Source: UBA4656 sp002405525 (GTDB lineage Bacteria; Pseudomonadota; Gammaproteobacteria; Xanthomonadales; Ahniellaceae). Taken from it: DNA of 64,000 nt. The DNA lies in contig DAIMGT010000009.1 in the NCBI GenBank assembly GCA_036723735.1, positions 1 through 64,000 on the forward strand. Reading direction: 5' to 3'. Below are positions 54,128 through 62,192 of the stretch, in pieces (position 1 is the stretch's first letter; every line of letters begins with the position of its first letter). The notes under the pieces are model-generated. The model was not told the DNA's origin, did no database searches, and was given only the letters and a program-made list of their open reading frames with translations. A program made the translations under genes and the position numbers.

Positions 54128-56761
54128 ATGCAGGAAACCTACGATTTCAAGGCCATCGAGGCCGCCGCCCAGGCGTACTGGAACCGCACCCGCGCCTTCG
54201 AGGTGACGGAAGACCGCACGCGGCCGAAGTACTACTGCCTGTCGATGCTGCCCTATCCCTCGGGCGCGCTGCACATGGGCCACGTGCGCAACTACACCAT
54301 CGGCGACGTGATCAGCCGCCACAAGCGCATGCTGGGCTTCAACGTGCTGCAGCCGATCGGCTTCGACGCCTTCGGACTGCCGGCCGAGAACGCGGCGATC
54401 AAGCACGGCATCCCGCCGGCGGAGTGGACCTACGCCAACATCGACAACATGCGCCGGCAGTTGAAGGCCCTGGGCTACGCCTACGACTGGTCGCGCGAGG
54501 TCGTGACCTGCAGGCCGGAGTACTACCGCTGGGAGCAGCTGTTCTTCGTGCGCCTGTTCGAGAAGGGCCTGGTCTACCGCAAGAACGCGGTGGTGAACTG
54601 GGACCCGGTGGACCAGACCGTGCTCGCCAACGAGCAGGTGGTCGACGGGCGCGGCTGGCGCTCCGGTGCGCTGGTGGAACGGCGCGAGATCCCGCAGTGG
54701 TTCTTCCGCATCACCGCCTACGCGGAAGAGCTGCTGAACGAGATCGACCGGCTGGATGGCTGGCCGGAATCGGTCAAGACCATGCAGCGCAACTGGATCG
54801 GGCGTTCGGAAGGCTTGGAGATCGACTTCGGTGTCGACGGCGCCGCCGACCGGCTTCGCATCTACACCACGCGGCCGGATACGCTGCTGGGCGCGACCTA
54901 CATGGCGGTCGCCGCCGAGCATCCGATCGCGGTCGAGGCGGCGAAGTCCGCCCCGGCGCTCGCCGCGTTCTGCGCCGAGTGCACGCGCACCGACGTCACC
55001 GAGGCCAGCCTGGAGACGATGGAGAAGCGCGGCATGGCCACCGGCCGCTTCGCGATCCATCCGCTGACCGGCGACAAGCTGCCGATCTGGGTCGCCAACT
55101 TCGTGCTGATGGGTTACGGCACCGGCGCGGTGATGGCCGTGCCGGGCCACGACGAGCGCGACTTCGCCTTCGCGTTGAAGTACGGCCTGCCCATCAGGCA
55201 GGTGGTGGCGCACCGGAAGGCCCCGCAGGCCAACGGGGGCGAACTCGCCTACGACGCGACGCAGTGGAAGGACTGGTACGCCAGCAAGAAGGACGAGGAC
55301 ACGCATGCCGTGAATTCGACCCCGCACATCGCCGACGGCAGCACGCATCGGCAGGCCTTCGAGCAGGTCGCGAAGGTGCTGCAGGGCAAAGGGGTGGGCC
55401 AGCGAAAGGTCAACTACCGCCTGCGCGACTGGGGCGTCTCGCGCCAGCGCTACTGGGGCTGCCCGATCCCGATCATCTACCGCGCAGACGGCACGGCCGT
55501 GCCGGTGCCGGAAGACCAGTTGCCCGTAATGCTGCCCGAAGACGTGACCTTCGAGGGCGTGAAGAGCCCGATCAAGGCCGACCCCGAATGGCGCAGGACC
55601 GTCGATCCCGAGACCGGCGCGCCGGCCGAGCGCGAGACCGACACCTTCGACACCTTCGTCGAGTCGAGCTGGTACTACGCGCGCTACGCCTGCCCGGGTG
55701 CCGAGGGCGGCATCGACGCGCGTGCCGACTATTGGCTGCCGGTCGACCAGTACATCGGCGGTATCGAGCACGCGGTGATGCACCTGCTGTACTTCCGTTT
55801 CTGGCACAAACTTCTGCGCGACACCGGCATGCTGTCCTCCAGCGAGCCGGCCACCAACCTCCTGTGCCAGGGCATGGTGGTCGCCGAGACCTTCTACCGC
55901 GACCAGCCGGACGGCTCGAAGGACTGGATCAATCCGGCCGACGTCGACGTCGATCTCGACACCAAGGGAAAGATCGTCGGCGCGCGCCTGAAGTCCGATG
56001 GCCAGCCTGTGATGATTGGCGCGACCGAGAAGATGTCGAAGTCGAAGAACAATGGCGTCGATCCGCAGGTGATGGTCGACCAGTTCGGCGCCGACACGGT
56101 GCGCATGTTCTCGATGTTCGCCGCTCCGCCGGAGCACTCGCTGGAATGGAGCGAGGCCGGGTTGGAAGGCATGGCGCGATTCCTGCGCCGGCTGTGGGCG
56201 CAGGTGCACAAGCACGTCGCCAAGGGTGCGGCGCCGGCGTTCGATCCGAGCGCGCTGACCGCGCCGCAGAAGGCGATCCGCCGTCAGGTGCACGAGACCA
56301 TCGCCAAGGTCGGCGACGACTATGGTCGCCGCTACACCTTCAACACCGCGATCGCGGCGGTGATGGAGCTGATCAACGCGCTGGCGAAGTTCGACGACGA
56401 ATCGGCGCAGGGTCGCGCCGTGCTGCAGGAGGCCTGGACCTCGGTGGTCCTGCTGCTGAACCCGATCACCCCGCACGTCGCGCACGCGCTGTGGCAGGCG
56501 CTCGGCCACGGCGAGACCCTGCTCGAGGACCAGCCCTTCCCGAAGGCCGATCCCGCGGCGTTGGTGCGCGACGCGCTGACGCTGGCGGTGCAGGTCAACG
56601 GCAAGCTGCGCGGCACGATCGAGGTGCCGGTCGATGCCTCGAAGGAGGCGGTCGAGGCGCAGGCGCTCGCCGATGCGAACGTGCAGAAGTTCATCGCCGG
56701 GCTCGCCGTGCGCAAGGTGATCGTGGTCCCGGGCAAGATCGTCAACATCGTGGTGGGCTGA
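54128..56761 (+). CDS. leuS: Leucyl-tRNA synthetase
   Basis: The 877-residue class I synthetase has [19 protein letters not shown] near residue 42 (HIGH-type motif HMGH), the CP1 editing domain with [20 protein letters not shown], and [13 protein letters not shown] near residue 633 (KMSKS). The ATG at 54128 gives the usual [18 protein letters not shown] start. It heads the conserved block leuS-lptE-holA-nadD-rsfS-rlmH. Confidence 0.98.
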   Translation: MQETYDFKAIEAAAQAYWNRTRAFEVTEDRTRPKYYCLSMLPYPSGALHMGHVRNYTIGDVISRHKRMLGFNVLQPIGFDAFGLPAENAAIKHGIPPAEWTYANIDNMRRQLKALGYAYDWSREVVTCRPEYYRWEQLFFVRLFEKGLVYRKNAVVNWDPVDQTVLANEQVVDGRGWRSGALVERREIPQWFFRITAYAEELLNEIDRLDGWPESVKTMQRNWIGRSEGLEIDFGVDGAADRLRIYTTRPDTLLGATYMAVAAEHPIAVEAAKSAPALAAFCAECTRTDVTEASLETMEKRGMATGRFAIHPLTGDKLPIWVANFVLMGYGTGAVMAVPGHDERDFAFALKYGLPIRQVVAHRKAPQANGGELAYDATQWKDWYASKKDEDTHAVNSTPHIADGSTHRQAFEQVAKVLQGKGVGQRKVNYRLRDWGVSRQRYWGCPIPIIYRADGTAVPVPEDQLPVMLPEDVTFEGVKSPIKADPEWRRTVDPETGAPAERETDTFDTFVESSWYYARYACPGAEGGIDARADYWLPVDQYIGGIEHAVMHLLYFRFWHKLLRDTGMLSSSEPATNLLCQGMVVAETFYRDQPDGSKDWINPADVDVDLDTKGKIVGARLKSDGQPVMIGATEKMSKSKNNGVDPQVMVDQFGADTVRMFSMFAAPPEHSLEWSEAGLEGMARFLRRLWAQVHKHVAKGAAPAFDPSALTAPQKAIRRQVHETIAKVGDDYGRRYTFNTAIAAVMELINALAKFDDESAQGRAVLQEAWTSVVLLLNPITPHVAHALWQALGHGETLLEDQPFPKADPAALVRDALTLAVQVNGKLRGTIEVPVDASKEAVEAQALADANVQKFIAGLAVRKVIVVPGKIVNIVVG

Positions 56762-56967
56762 GGCGCCTGCGCGCGCGGCACCGCACCGCGACGCCGGATC
56801 GCGAAGCCGTCGAATCCCTCCGCCCGGTGGGCGCGGCGGGCTCGACGGCCGCATGCGGTGGCCTGCCGGGCGTCCGCGCGGCACGCACGGGCTGGGCGAG
56901 GGGCAGGGGAGCGGGGCCACACTCGCGATACCATCCGGGTCCCGAATCCATCGTTCGTCGCCCGCCG

Positions 56968-57462
56968 ATGATCCGAATCGCCCTTCGCCTCGCCGCGCTC
57001 CTCCTTCCGCTGGCACTGGCCGCGTGCGGCTTCGCCCTGCGCGGCGAGGCGCGGCTCGCGCCCGAACTCGCGCGCGCCACCTTCGAGGTCGCCGATCCCT
57101 ACAGTCCGCTGGCGCGCGACGTCGAGGCCGCGCTGCGGCGCGCCGGGTTCCAGAAGGTCGCCGCCGGCACGGATGGCGCGGCGCGCATCCGCATCCCGGT
57201 CGACGAGGCGCGCACCGAGGTGCTCACCGTCGGCGAAACGGCGCGCGTGACCGAATACGTGGTGCGCTATCGCGTCGAGGTCGAAGCATCGGCCGCCGAT
57301 GGGCGCGCGCTGCTCCCTCGCACGCCGATCGTGCTCGAGCGCGAATTCTCCTTCGACGAGACACAGGCGCTCGGCGCGCAGGCCGAGCAGGACCTGATCC
57401 GCCGCGAACTGCAGCGCGAGATGGTGCAGCAGGTGCTGCGGCGGCTGGAGGCGGCGCGGTGA
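56968..57462 (+). CDS. lptE: LPS-assembly lipoprotein LptE
   Basis: The 164-residue lipoprotein has a lipobox (LPLALAAC) and then GFALRGEARLAPELA, typical of LptE (RlpB), with AALRRAGFQKV and the acidic/Gln-rich C-terminal helix (AEQDLIRRELQREMVQQVLRRLEA). It plugs the LptD barrel in the outer membrane for lipopolysaccharide insertion. It is placed between leuS and holA, as in most gammaproteobacteria. Confidence 0.93.
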   Translation: MIRIALRLAALLLPLALAACGFALRGEARLAPELARATFEVADPYSPLARDVEAALRRAGFQKVAAGTDGAARIRIPVDEARTEVLTVGETARVTEYVVRYRVEVEASAADGRALLPRTPIVLEREFSFDETQALGAQAEQDLIRRELQREMVQQVLRRLEAAR

Positions 57463-57510
57463 GGGGCGTTGGGTTCTTGCGGCGTTGGGTGCTGTGAGGG
57501 TTTACGGGTG

Positions 57511-57702
57511 AGGGTATAGGGCTCAGGGTATGGGGCCCAGGGCTCAGGGCCCAGTGGAATCACGGGGCGCGGGGAGGGGTCGTTGGGTTGGCGGTCGCGC
57601 ATGCGCTGCCGAACGCCCTCGTGTTTCGGACCGCGGACCCTCCAGCGTTGCGCCAGGCCCGGCCACCGCCGGCTTTTCTGGGCCCTGTACCCTGGGCCCT
57701 CT
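57511..57702. repeat. Three 14-bp tandem units and an inverted copy downstream
   Basis: Units with consensus AGGGTAYRGGGCYC lie head to tail at 57511-57524, 57525-57538 and 57539-57552 (the third has CTC in place of TAY). An inverted full unit, GGGCCCTGTACCCT, lies at 57680-57693, followed by a half unit to 57700. Together they could fold into a hairpin with a loop of about 127 bases. The element occupies the lptE-holA gap. Confidence 0.7.
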
Positions 57703-57746
57703 CTCCAACCGACAACCCATCCATCCGCGAATCGCCCGGTCACCCG

Positions 57747-58844
57747 ATGGAACTGAAACCCACCCAGGTCGAACGTCAACTCGCCGGCAGCGCCGATCTC
57801 GCGCCGGTGTGGTTGATCGCCGGCGACGAGCACCTGCTGGTGATCGAGGCCGCCGACGCGGTGCGGCGGCGTGCGCGCGAACTCGGCTTCACGGAGCGCG
57901 AGGTGCTCGACGCCGAGCCCGGGTTCGACTGGGATGAGTTCGCGCGCGCTGGCGCGAGCCTGTCGCTGTTCGCCGCCCGCCGCGTCATCGATCTGCGCAT
58001 GCCCACCGGCAGGCCGGACAGGCACCCCGCGAAGGCGGGCGCGGAGGCCTTGCAGGCATTCTGCTCGGCGCCGCCGCCCGACACCGTGCTGCTGATCACG
58101 TGCATGGCCTGGAGCCGCGCCCACGAAACGAAGTGGGTCGAGGCGGTGCGCCAGGTTGGCGTGTTCGTGCCGTGCTGGCCGCTGAAGGCCGAGGAGACCC
58201 GGCAGTGGCTCGCGGCGCGCGCCCTCAAGGCCGGTCTGCGGCTCACGGATGACGCGGTCGATGCGCTGCTCGATCGGGTGGAGGGCAACCTGCTGGCCGC
58301 CGGCCAGGAGATCGACAAGCTGCGCCTGCTGATCGGCGTCGACGTGGGGGCCATCGGCGTCGAGCGGCTCGCGGAACTGGTCGCCGACAGCGCGCGCTTC
58401 GACGTGTTCAAGCTGGCCGATGCCGCGCTCGGCGGCGACGCCGAGCGCGCGTTGCGCATCGTCGCTGCGCTGCGCGCCGAAGGCGAGCAGGTGCCGGCGC
58501 TGGTGCCGGTGCTTTCGGGCCAGGTGGCGCTGGTGTCGCGGCTGGCGGCGGCGGTCGAGTCCGGTCGCAGCGTTGACGCCGCGCTGCGCGCCGAGCCGGG
58601 GGTTTGGGCGTCCCGGCACGGCGTCTACCGGGCCGCTCTCGCGCGCGGGCGCGGCGCCTTCTGGGAGGCGCGGCTGGCTGCCCTGGCGCGCGTCGAGCGC
58701 GCCGGCAAGGGCCGCGCGCCCGACCCGCTCTGGCGCATCGAGTACGAGCAGCGCGACCGTCCCCAGTTCGACCCCTGGCTGGAACTCGAACGCGCCGTCG
58801 CAGCCATCGCCGATCCCCGCATCGCGCGTCGTGTCGCGCCTTAG
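57747..58844 (+). CDS. holA: DNA polymerase III delta subunit
   Basis: The 365-residue protein begins MELKPTQVERQLAGSADLAPVWLIAGDEHLLVIEAADAVRRRA, the clamp-loader wrench subunit signature (GDE and family helices). FKLADAALGGDAERALRIVAALRAEGEQ is the conserved lid-like region. It opens the beta clamp in the clamp loader. The 284 bases before it are non-coding and repeat-rich, and the 287 bases after it hold a REP-like pair, so the cluster is interrupted by repeats on both sides of holA. Confidence 0.93.
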   Translation: MELKPTQVERQLAGSADLAPVWLIAGDEHLLVIEAADAVRRRARELGFTEREVLDAEPGFDWDEFARAGASLSLFAARRVIDLRMPTGRPDRHPAKAGAEALQAFCSAPPPDTVLLITCMAWSRAHETKWVEAVRQVGVFVPCWPLKAEETRQWLAARALKAGLRLTDDAVDALLDRVEGNLLAAGQEIDKLRLLIGVDVGAIGVERLAELVADSARFDVFKLADAALGGDAERALRIVAALRAEGEQVPALVPVLSGQVALVSRLAAAVESGRSVDAALRAEPGVWASRHGVYRAALARGRGAFWEARLAALARVERAGKGRAPDPLWRIEYEQRDRPQFDPWLELERAVAAIADPRIARRVAP

Positions 58845-58880
58845 GCGCGCGCTGGCGGCAGCGAGCCGTGTGAGCGCGCT

Positions 58881-59096
58881 GTGGGAGCGAGCAACGCTCG
58901 CGACTGCGACATCGAAACGCGCGGCGGCCACGATCGTCCGCGATGCACGCATTGTGCGCTTCCGCGGGGTCTCGGGCGCGGACGACATCGCGCACTCGCG
59001 CCCACGGCGGCGCCCTGCAGGCGCGGGTGCGGCTCGCGATCGCCGCATCGACGATCGCCGCAGACACGATTGCCGCAGTCGCGAGCGTTGCTCGCT
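58881..59096. repeat. Inverted pair of REP-like palindromes (BIME-like)
   Basis: The left copy starts GTGGGAGCGAGC at 58881 and the right copy is its reverse complement, ending at 59096. The 23 bases at 58886-58908 and 59074-59096 are perfect inverted copies. Each contains the internal palindrome GCGAGcaacgCTCGC. A GTGGGAG head and short palindrome are the hallmarks of REP sequences in Pseudomonas and Xanthomonadales relatives, which are moved by RAYT (TnpA-REP) proteins. No RAYT gene is in the window. Confidence 0.8.
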
Positions 59097-59131
59097 GCCA
59101 AAGGTGTGGTGGCTTGGCTACCATCCACGCC

Positions 59132-59767
59132 ATGCGCCCCCTCGCGATCCTCGGTGGCACCTTCGACCCCATCCACCATGGCCACCTGCGCGTGGCCTGG
59201 GAAGCGGCCGAGGCGCTCGACGCCGAGCTGCGCATGGTGCCGGCGGCCGTGCCGCCGCACCGGCCGCAGCCCGGTGCCAGCGCCGCGCAGCGCATGGCGA
59301 TGCTGGAAGCAGCACTCGCCGGCCAGCAGCGCCTGCGCGCCGACGATCGCGAACTGCGCCGCGGCGGCTCGTCCTACACCATCGACACTCTGCGCGAACT
59401 GCGCGCCGAGATCGGGCCGTCGCGCCCGCTGGTGCTGCTGGTCGGTGCCGATGCCTTCGCCGGCCTGTCCACCTGGCATGACTGGCGAGAGCTGTTCGAC
59501 CATGCCCACGTCGGGGTTCTGACGCGACCCGGTCACGGCGGCGCGTTCGAGGCCGAACTCGCGGCGGAGTGGTTCACGCGCCGCGCCATCGAGGCCGCCG
59601 CGCTGCGCGAGGGACCGGCCGGGCGCATCCTGGCGATCGAGGTCACGCCGCTCGACATCTCCGCGAGCGCGATCCGGGCGCTGCTCGGTTGCGGCCGATC
59701 GCCACGCTTTCTGCTGCCCGACTCGGTGCTGGCGCTGATCGAGCGCGAACACCTGTATCGGCGCTGA
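59132..59767 (+). CDS. nadD: Nicotinate-nucleotide adenylyltransferase
   Basis: The 211-residue protein starts LAILGGTFDPIHHGHLRVAW, the nucleotidyltransferase GTFDPxHxGH motif, and ends with VTPLDISASAIRALL (the ISSTxIR-type motif) and LPDSVLALIEREHLY. It makes deamido-NAD in NAD synthesis. Its position before rsfS matches the standard cluster. Confidence 0.96.
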   Translation: MRPLAILGGTFDPIHHGHLRVAWEAAEALDAELRMVPAAVPPHRPQPGASAAQRMAMLEAALAGQQRLRADDRELRRGGSSYTIDTLRELRAEIGPSRPLVLLVGADAFAGLSTWHDWRELFDHAHVGVLTRPGHGGAFEAELAAEWFTRRAIEAAALREGPAGRILAIEVTPLDISASAIRALLGCGRSPRFLLPDSVLALIEREHLYRR

Positions 59768-59853
59768 CGGCACGACCCTTCCCAGCGCGCATCGAAGGTC
59801 TATACTGGCCCCGACCGGCGCACCGGCGCCGGCGAACCCACCAGCCGCGCGAG

Positions 59854-60453
59854 GTGTCGTCCCCTTTGGTCAGGAAAGCCAGCAGCACCCCCGTGCCCGC
59901 GAAGGGCAAGTCGTCCTCCAGGCCCGCCGCGAAAAAGGCGCCCGGCGTCCGGAAGCCGGCGGCGAAATCACCCCGCGGCGCCGGCAAGGCGCCGGCAAGA
60001 AAGGCGCCCAAGGCCGTCAAGCCGAAGGCCGCCCGGACCGTACCGGACGCGCCGACCGAAGCCGCCGCCGGACGCTCCGCCAAACTCCCCGCGTTCACCG
60101 CCAGCCTGCGCAAGCAGGTGCTCGCCGCGCTCGACGAGCTGAAGGCGCGCGACATCAAGGAGATCGACGTGCGCGAGAAGGCCTCGTTCACCGACCTGCT
60201 GGTGATCGCCTCCGGCACCTCCAGCCGGCATGTGAAGTCGATCGCCGACGAGGTGGTGAAGTTCTCCAAGCGCGCGGGCGTGATGCCGCTCGGCGTGGAG
60301 GGCGAGAAGGAGGCCGAATGGGTGCTGGTCGACCTCGGCGACATCGTGGTGCACCTCATGCTGCCGCGAATCCGCGAGTTCTACGCGCTGGAGCGGCTGT
60401 GGCTGGTGGGCGACGAGGCCCCGCCCGGAGCGGTGGGCGCCGTCGCCGGCTGA
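59854..60453 (+). CDS. rsfS: Ribosomal silencing factor RsfS with long basic N-terminal extension
   Basis: The C-terminal 115 residues are a standard RsfS domain (VLAALDELKARDIKEIDVREKASFTDLLVIASGTSSRHVKSIADEVV in outline, EWVLVDLGDIVVHLM). RsfS binds uL14 and blocks subunit joining in starved cells. The first 75-80 residues are rich in Lys, Ala and Pro (SRPAAKKAPG, APARKAPKAVKPKAAR), which is unusual. The start is uncertain: GTG 59854, TTG 59866 (GAGG 11 bases before) and GTG 59893 are all possible. It is followed by rlmH. Confidence 0.88.
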   Translation: MSSPLVRKASSTPVPAKGKSSSRPAAKKAPGVRKPAAKSPRGAGKAPARKAPKAVKPKAARTVPDAPTEAAAGRSAKLPAFTASLRKQVLAALDELKARDIKEIDVREKASFTDLLVIASGTSSRHVKSIADEVVKFSKRAGVMPLGVEGEKEAEWVLVDLGDIVVHLMLPRIREFYALERLWLVGDEAPPGAVGAVAG

Positions 60454-60487
60454 TGCCGGCAGCGGCCGCGTACGTCGAGGCCGCCGC

Positions 60488-60958
60488 GTGCGCATCGTCC
60501 TGATCGCGGTCGGCGAGAAGCCGCCCGCCTGGGTGCGCGACGGCTTCGCCGACTACGTCCGCCGCCTGCCGAAGCCGTGGGCGCCGGAACTGGTCGAGCT
60601 GCCGCTCGGGAGCCGCGGCAAATCGTCCGATCCCGCGCGCGCGATCGCCGATGAAGGATCCCGCGTGATCACCGCGCTGCCGAAATCCGCCCACGTGGTC
60701 GCGCTCGACGAGCGCGGCAGCGCGTGGACCTCGGTGCAGTTGTCGCAGCGCATGGCGGCGTGGGCGCAGACCGGCGATCCGGTGGCCCTGCTGATCGGCG
60801 GCCCTGACGGCCATGCGCCCGAGGTGATGCAGCGCGCGCGCGAACGCTGGTCGCTGTCGCCGCTGACCCTGCCGCACGCGCTGGTGCGCGTGCTGGTCGC
60901 CGAACAGGTCTACCGCGGCTGGACCCTGCTGCAGGGCCATCCCTACCACCGCGCCTGA
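60488..60958 (+). CDS. rlmH: 23S rRNA (pseudouridine1915-N3)-methyltransferase
   Basis: The 156-residue SPOUT protein starts at GTG 60488 (MRIVLIAVGEKPPAWV). It has VVALDERGSAWTSVQLSQRM, LLIGGPDGH and the closing knot PHALVRVLVAEQVYRGWTLLQGHPYHRA, all diagnostic of RlmH. It modifies 70S ribosomes at the decoding interface. It closes the leuS to rlmH cluster and usually follows rsfS, as here. Confidence 0.96.
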   Translation: MRIVLIAVGEKPPAWVRDGFADYVRRLPKPWAPELVELPLGSRGKSSDPARAIADEGSRVITALPKSAHVVALDERGSAWTSVQLSQRMAAWAQTGDPVALLIGGPDGHAPEVMQRARERWSLSPLTLPHALVRVLVAEQVYRGWTLLQGHPYHRA

Positions 60959-60967
60959 GCGCCGCGT

Positions 60968-61402
60968 TCAGCGGCGGTGGAAGTGCCGCCAGGTCGCCGC
61001 CAGCGGGATCGCGAAGGCGAGCCCGAAGGCGCAGTTCAGGATCGCGTTCTGCCAGAAGCCGGTGGCCACCGACCAGGTGGTGTCGACCACGAACCAGATC
61101 GCCAGCGGCCAGGCCAGCATGCGCCAGCCCTCGACGTCGCCGCGGCGGAACGGACCTGCCAGTGCCAGCAGCATCAGTACGGCCCAGCCCAGCATCACCG
61201 CGCCGAGTACGCCGGTGACGAACACGAGATAGGGCACGACTGCCGTGCCGTATTCCGGGGGCAGCCAGGTCCGGCCGAACATCAGCATGTTGAAGAACGC
61301 CTGCACCGCGTCGGGCAGCAGCACGCAGGCCAGCCCGAACACGCCGACCCCGGTCGCTGCCGCCAGCAGCCAGCGCCACCAGAACGTCGGGGGTTCCCGC
61401 AT
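60968..61402 (-). CDS. Small integral membrane protein
   Basis: The 144-residue protein has four hydrophobic segments (WRWLLAAATGVGVFGLACVLL, VVPYLVFVTGVLGAVMLGWAVLMLLAL, MLAWPLAIWFVVDTTWSV, CAFGLAFAIPLAATW). GGAG lies 6 bases before the ATG at 61402. A DUF4345-like or similar four-helix family is possible but not confirmed. It is convergent with rlmH and divergent from the exported protein gene. Confidence 0.7.
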   Translation of the reverse strand: MREPPTFWWRWLLAAATGVGVFGLACVLLPDAVQAFFNMLMFGRTWLPPEYGTAVVPYLVFVTGVLGAVMLGWAVLMLLALAGPFRRGDVEGWRMLAWPLAIWFVVDTTWSVATGFWQNAILNCAFGLAFAIPLAATWRHFHRR

Positions 61403-61523
61403 CGCATGCTCCAACTTCGGCCTGGACACAGTGTCGACGGCCGCGCGGCCGGGGGCAAGTCCCCGCTTGCGCGGTGTGGCCTGAGGCGCCACGCTGAGAA
61501 GCCGCCCCGCGGAGTCCGCCCCG

Positions 61524-62102
61524 ATGCGTCCACTGCACCTGCTCGGCCTCGCCGCTGCCGCCCTCGCGTCGCCGGCTTCCGCGGCCCCCGCGGACGAGTT
61601 CCTGGCCGCGCTCGTCGGCATCTGCGGCCAGGCCTTCGCCGGCCGCATCACTGCCAACGTGCCGGTGGCGCCCGATGATCCCTTCGTCGGCCAGCGGCTG
61701 TTGATGCACGTGCGCGAATGCGCGCCCGGCGCGGTGCGGGTGCCGTTCCATGTCGGGGACGACCGCTCGCGGACCTGGGTACTCACGCGCACCGACGACG
61801 GCCTGCGGCTCGAGCACGACCACCGCCACGAGGACGGGTCGCCCGACGTGCTGACGATGTACGGCGGCGACACCGCGGACGCCGGCAGCGCGATGCGCCA
61901 GGCCTTCCCCGCCAACGCCTATTCGAAAGCCTTGTTCGAGCGCGAGGGCCGCGCGGTGTCGACCGCCAACATCTGGGCGATGGCGATCGAACCCGGCGTC
62001 CGATTCACCTACGAGCTCACCCGCCCGGGCCGCGCCTTCCGCGTCGATTTCGACCTCGCCGCGCCGGTCGAGTCCCCGCCCGCGGCCTGGGGCGCCGATT
62101 GA
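61524..62102 (+). CDS. Conserved exported protein of unknown function
   Basis: The 192-residue product has GGAG 7-8 bases before the ATG and a signal peptide (LHLLGLAAAALASPASAAPA). The mature sequence includes FLAALVGICGQAFAGRI, MHVRECAPGAVRVPFHVGDDRSRTWVLT, LRLEHDHRHEDGSPDVLTMYGGDT and VRFTYELTRPGRAFRVDFDL. The two Cys (GICG and ECAP) may pair. The His/Asp-rich HDHRHEDG loop could bind metal. The motif pattern looks like a conserved family, but I cannot name it. Confidence 0.72.
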   Translation: MRPLHLLGLAAAALASPASAAPADEFLAALVGICGQAFAGRITANVPVAPDDPFVGQRLLMHVRECAPGAVRVPFHVGDDRSRTWVLTRTDDGLRLEHDHRHEDGSPDVLTMYGGDTADAGSAMRQAFPANAYSKALFEREGRAVSTANIWAMAIEPGVRFTYELTRPGRAFRVDFDLAAPVESPPAAWGAD

Positions 62103-62192
62103 GCGCTTCATCGCGCGCCATGCCGTCAGCGCGACCTGCACCATGGCGGAAGTGGCGCCGATTTCCGAGCTAGCCGACCCGGAGCGTCGCGC

